Below, piece by piece: positions 4,054 to 5,573 of a stretch of DNA of 5,573 bases. The notes under the pieces were generated by a model. The model was not told the origin of the DNA, searched no databases, and saw only the letters and a program-made list of their open reading frames with translations. A program made the translations under genes and the position numbers. This DNA comes from Candidatus Solibacter sp. (lineage in GTDB: Bacteria > Acidobacteriota > Terriglobia > Bryobacterales > Bryobacteraceae). Position 1 is the stretch's first letter; each line of letters opens with the position of its first letter. The stretch spans positions 1 through 5,573 of the forward strand of contig JADGNT010000388.1 of NCBI GenBank assembly GCA_017883345.1, read 5' to 3'.

Positions 4054-5573
4054 TCATTCCTTTCCGCTAAAGTGAAGGGTTGGCGCAGGTTCGCCGCACG
4101 CCAGAGATTCCAGCATGGTGGCCAAGCGCTCCAGATAGATCGAATTGTCGAAGTGCTCGCGAATCAACTGACGGCCAGCGCGGGCCATGCGCTTGGCCAA
4201 GGATGGATCGTCCAGCAGGCTGGCGACCGCCTGGGCAAGGGCGTTGGCGTCGCCTGGCGGAACCAGAATGCCGGTTACACCGTCCACCACGACATCGATC
4301 ACCCCGGTGACGCGGGTGGAGACAGCCGGCACGCCGGACGCTGCCGCCTCCAGCAAGACCTTGCCCATACCCTCCCGGTAGGTTGGAAACACAAATACGT
4401 CCATCAACGGGTAGTATGGCGTTGGGTCGGGTACGAAACCGGGCCAGTGCACATTGGGCCCGGTGCGGATGTATGCCGCCGTTGCCTGGTCCACCGGATC
4501 GCCGGATTCGAAATCGCCGAGCAGCAGCAGGTGGATTGCGCGTTTCTGACGACGCAGCGTTTGGAAGCAGCGAACCAGTTCGCCAATGCCCTTGTCGCGG
4601 GTCAGGCGTCCCACGAAGCCGATCACGGCGGCATCGTGCGGAATGCCCAAGAGCGTGCGCAGGTGGCGGGTCGCGGCCGCGGGGGCGATGCCGCCGGCAG
4701 GATCGATGGTAATCCCCTCGCTACCTCTTTCGCCCAGGAGGATCAGTCTGTCTTCGGTCGCGATGCGGTCCGCGAGCGCGCTCTGGCGGACGCTGCGGCT
4801 GATGCAGATCACTTGGTGGGCGCAGGCGCAGGCGATCTTCTCGCAGGCCATCAGCAGCCACCGTTTCCAGGACCGGGTGGTTTCGTAGCGCAGGCCTCGC
4901 AGGGTGTAGACACGATGCGGCACTCCCGCGAGGCAACCCGCCAGACCGCCGAGGAAGCCCATTTTCGGGGTGCTCATATTGGTCACGGCAGGGCGCACCG
5001 AACGCAGGATGCGCCAGATCTGCCACAAAGCGCGAAGATCCGAGAGCGGGGCCAACTCCCGCTTCAGTGAAACGAACTGGAACCGGACACCTGGGAATTC
5101 AGGCAGAGTTTCCGCACCAGGCGGCGCCGGCCGGGGAGCGATCGCCACCACGTCAAGCCCCCGCTGTTGAACCGCGGCCAGTATCTCCGGCAGGAACTGC
5201 CGGACCGCAAACATGCTGTTCATGCCGAACGCCGCCACGGGCTTTCTTGATGGTTCGGACTCCTGCCCGGCTTCGGCTTTGCGCAGGACCAGCGAGAACG
5301 TTTCCGCCGCCTCGTCGCCGGCCACCATCCGGAACATCAGCAGCCAGAGGCGCCATAACGCGTGAATCGGGAAGCAGAATCGAAAGTAGTCGCTCTGGAA
5401 GTATGCGCGGCGATGTTCGGCGATCAGACCGTTGGATCGCGCCATGGCCTCCATCCGGGCGGGCGTACACCGGTTGTAATATGCCGGGAAACCCTGCGAC
5501 CGCCGCCTTTCGGGATAGATGCCAAACAGGATCGCTCGCTTGATTTTTTGGGGCAGAAGGAGATTGATCCTGG
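4054..5573 (-). CDS. Methyltransferase-like C-terminus fused in frame to a GT4 glycosyltransferase, 5' partial
   Basis: The frame ending at TGA 4056-4054 stays open to the right edge, so the gene starts outside the window; the ATG at 5454 is internal. The first ~98 visible codons (5573 to ~5278) resemble the C-terminus of polysaccharide-locus class I SAM methyltransferases: YPERRRSQGFPAYYNRCTP, then YFQSDYF, a hydrophobic LWRLWLLMFRM helix, and ETFSLVLRK as a typical last strand. The SAM-binding motifs would lie off-window. A polar linker (AEAGQESEPSR, 5277-5245) leads into a complete ~395-residue GT-B glycosyltransferase of CAZy family 4. This has the N-terminal Rossmann start KPVAAFGMNSMF, VYTLRGLRYE (4911-4882), the C-terminal domain GFVGRLTRDKG (4620-4588), and the nucleotide-sugar EX7E motif EGMGKVLLE (4374-4348). 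It resembles GT4 enzymes acting on polyprenyl-linked sugars, fitting the WecA-like gene 7 nt downstream. The GT4 call is firm; the methyltransferase call is good but based on a fragment. Acceptor and sugar are unknown. Confidence 0.85.
   Translation of the reverse strand, partial: RINLLLPQKIKRAILFGIYPERRRSQGFPAYYNRCTPARMEAMARSNGLIAEHRRAYFQSDYFRFCFPIHALWRLWLLMFRMVAGDEAAETFSLVLRKAEAGQESEPSRKPVAAFGMNSMFAVRQFLPEILAAVQQRGLDVVAIAPRPAPPGAETLPEFPGVRFQFVSLKRELAPLSDLRALWQIWRILRSVRPAVTNMSTPKMGFLGGLAGCLAGVPHRVYTLRGLRYETTRSWKRWLLMACEKIACACAHQVICISRSVRQSALADRIATEDRLILLGERGSEGITIDPAGGIAPAAATRHLRTLLGIPHDAAVIGFVGRLTRDKGIGELVRCFQTLRRQKRAIHLLLLGDFESGDPVDQATAAYIRTGPNVHWPGFVPDPTPYYPLMDVFVFPTYREGMGKVLLEAAASGVPAVSTRVTGVIDVVVDGVTGILVPPGDANALAQAVASLLDDPSLAKRMARAGRQLIREHFDNSIYLERLATMLESLACGEPAPTLHFSGKE
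4057..4063 (-). promoter_or_regulatory. Ribosome binding site for the WecA-like gene
   Basis: The minus strand reads AAAGGAA, 10 nt before the ATG at 4046-4044. It lies inside the last codons of the upstream glycosyltransferase gene, whose TGA is at 4056-4054. With only 7 nt between stop and start, the two genes are almost certainly on one mRNA and probably translationally linked. It is one of the few clear Shine-Dalgarno sequences in the window and fixes the start. Confidence 0.7.
5278..5573 (-). other. Methyltransferase-like segment of the fused gene
   Basis: This is the part of the open frame before the linker. It reads without a stop from the window edge (RINLLLPKQIKRAILF at the start) to LVLRK, where free-standing homologues, as I recall them, usually end. 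It is listed separately because annotation tools would probably miss it if they start the gene at the ATG at 5454, which falls in the middle of this segment right after CTPAR. The assignment rests on pattern recognition of the C-terminal third of a methyltransferase, without the catalytic core. Confidence 0.65.

Noticed and set aside
3880..5070. 396-codon + strand open frame antisense to the glycosyltransferase
   Set aside because: It spans the boundary of two real minus-strand genes, lacks any domain pattern and mirrors conserved GT4 and WecA motifs.
1..5573. CRISPR array, tRNA/rRNA gene or insertion sequence
   Set aside because: No regularly spaced repeats with unique spacers, no cloverleaf or rRNA-like stretch, and no transposase motif or terminal inverted repeats were seen.

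Overview
This 5.6 kb window is GC-rich bacterial chromosome. The gene families and their sequence style suggest an Acidobacteriota-like genome, perhaps related to Solibacter/Bryobacter. That placement rests on recalled family resemblance (the FHA-GAF-PP2C phosphatase, the WecA-type transferase with a soluble C-terminal extension, purine-rich CGCGGAGG intergenic repeats) and not on a marker gene.

Layout, left to right. (1) Positions 1-75, minus strand: the first 25 codons of a biotin carboxylase (AccC-like), running off the left edge. (2) Positions 76-345: a divergent intergenic region with a purine-rich + strand, clusters of CGCGGAGG repeats, and at each end a TGnTAnAAT extended -10 element that could drive the flanking gene. 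(3) Positions 346-2568, plus strand: a two-gene unit of a Fur-family metalloregulator followed, with no spacing at all, by a 565-residue FHA-GAF-PP2C (SpoIIE/RsbU-type) phosphatase. (4) Positions 2481-5573, minus strand: a cell-surface glycan unit that converges on the phosphatase gene. It is transcribed leftward from beyond the right edge: first an open frame joining a methyltransferase-like C-terminus to a complete GT4 glycosyltransferase, then, 7 nt later, a WecA/TagO-like polyprenyl-phosphate sugar-1-phosphate transferase with an extra ~175-residue C-terminal region. The two convergent units overlap tail to tail by 88 bp.

How the genes work together. The minus-strand genes fit one pathway. 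The membrane transferase would load the first sugar phosphate onto undecaprenyl phosphate, the GT4 domain would add a further sugar, and the methyltransferase region may modify the same glycan or its precursor. The plus-strand pair suggests a metal- or redox-responsive repressor co-expressed with a signalling phosphatase. Its kinase, anti-sigma or STAS partners are not in the window.

Points that most deserve a second look: the methyltransferase-GT4 in-frame fusion, which means the glycosyltransferase frame does not begin at the ATG at 5454; the WecA-like tail built from a 15-bp tandem repeat followed by sequence antisense to the phosphatase 3' end; the near-leaderless start predicted for the biotin carboxylase; and the Fur-phosphatase junction. 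No RNA gene, CRISPR array, insertion sequence or convincing terminator was seen.
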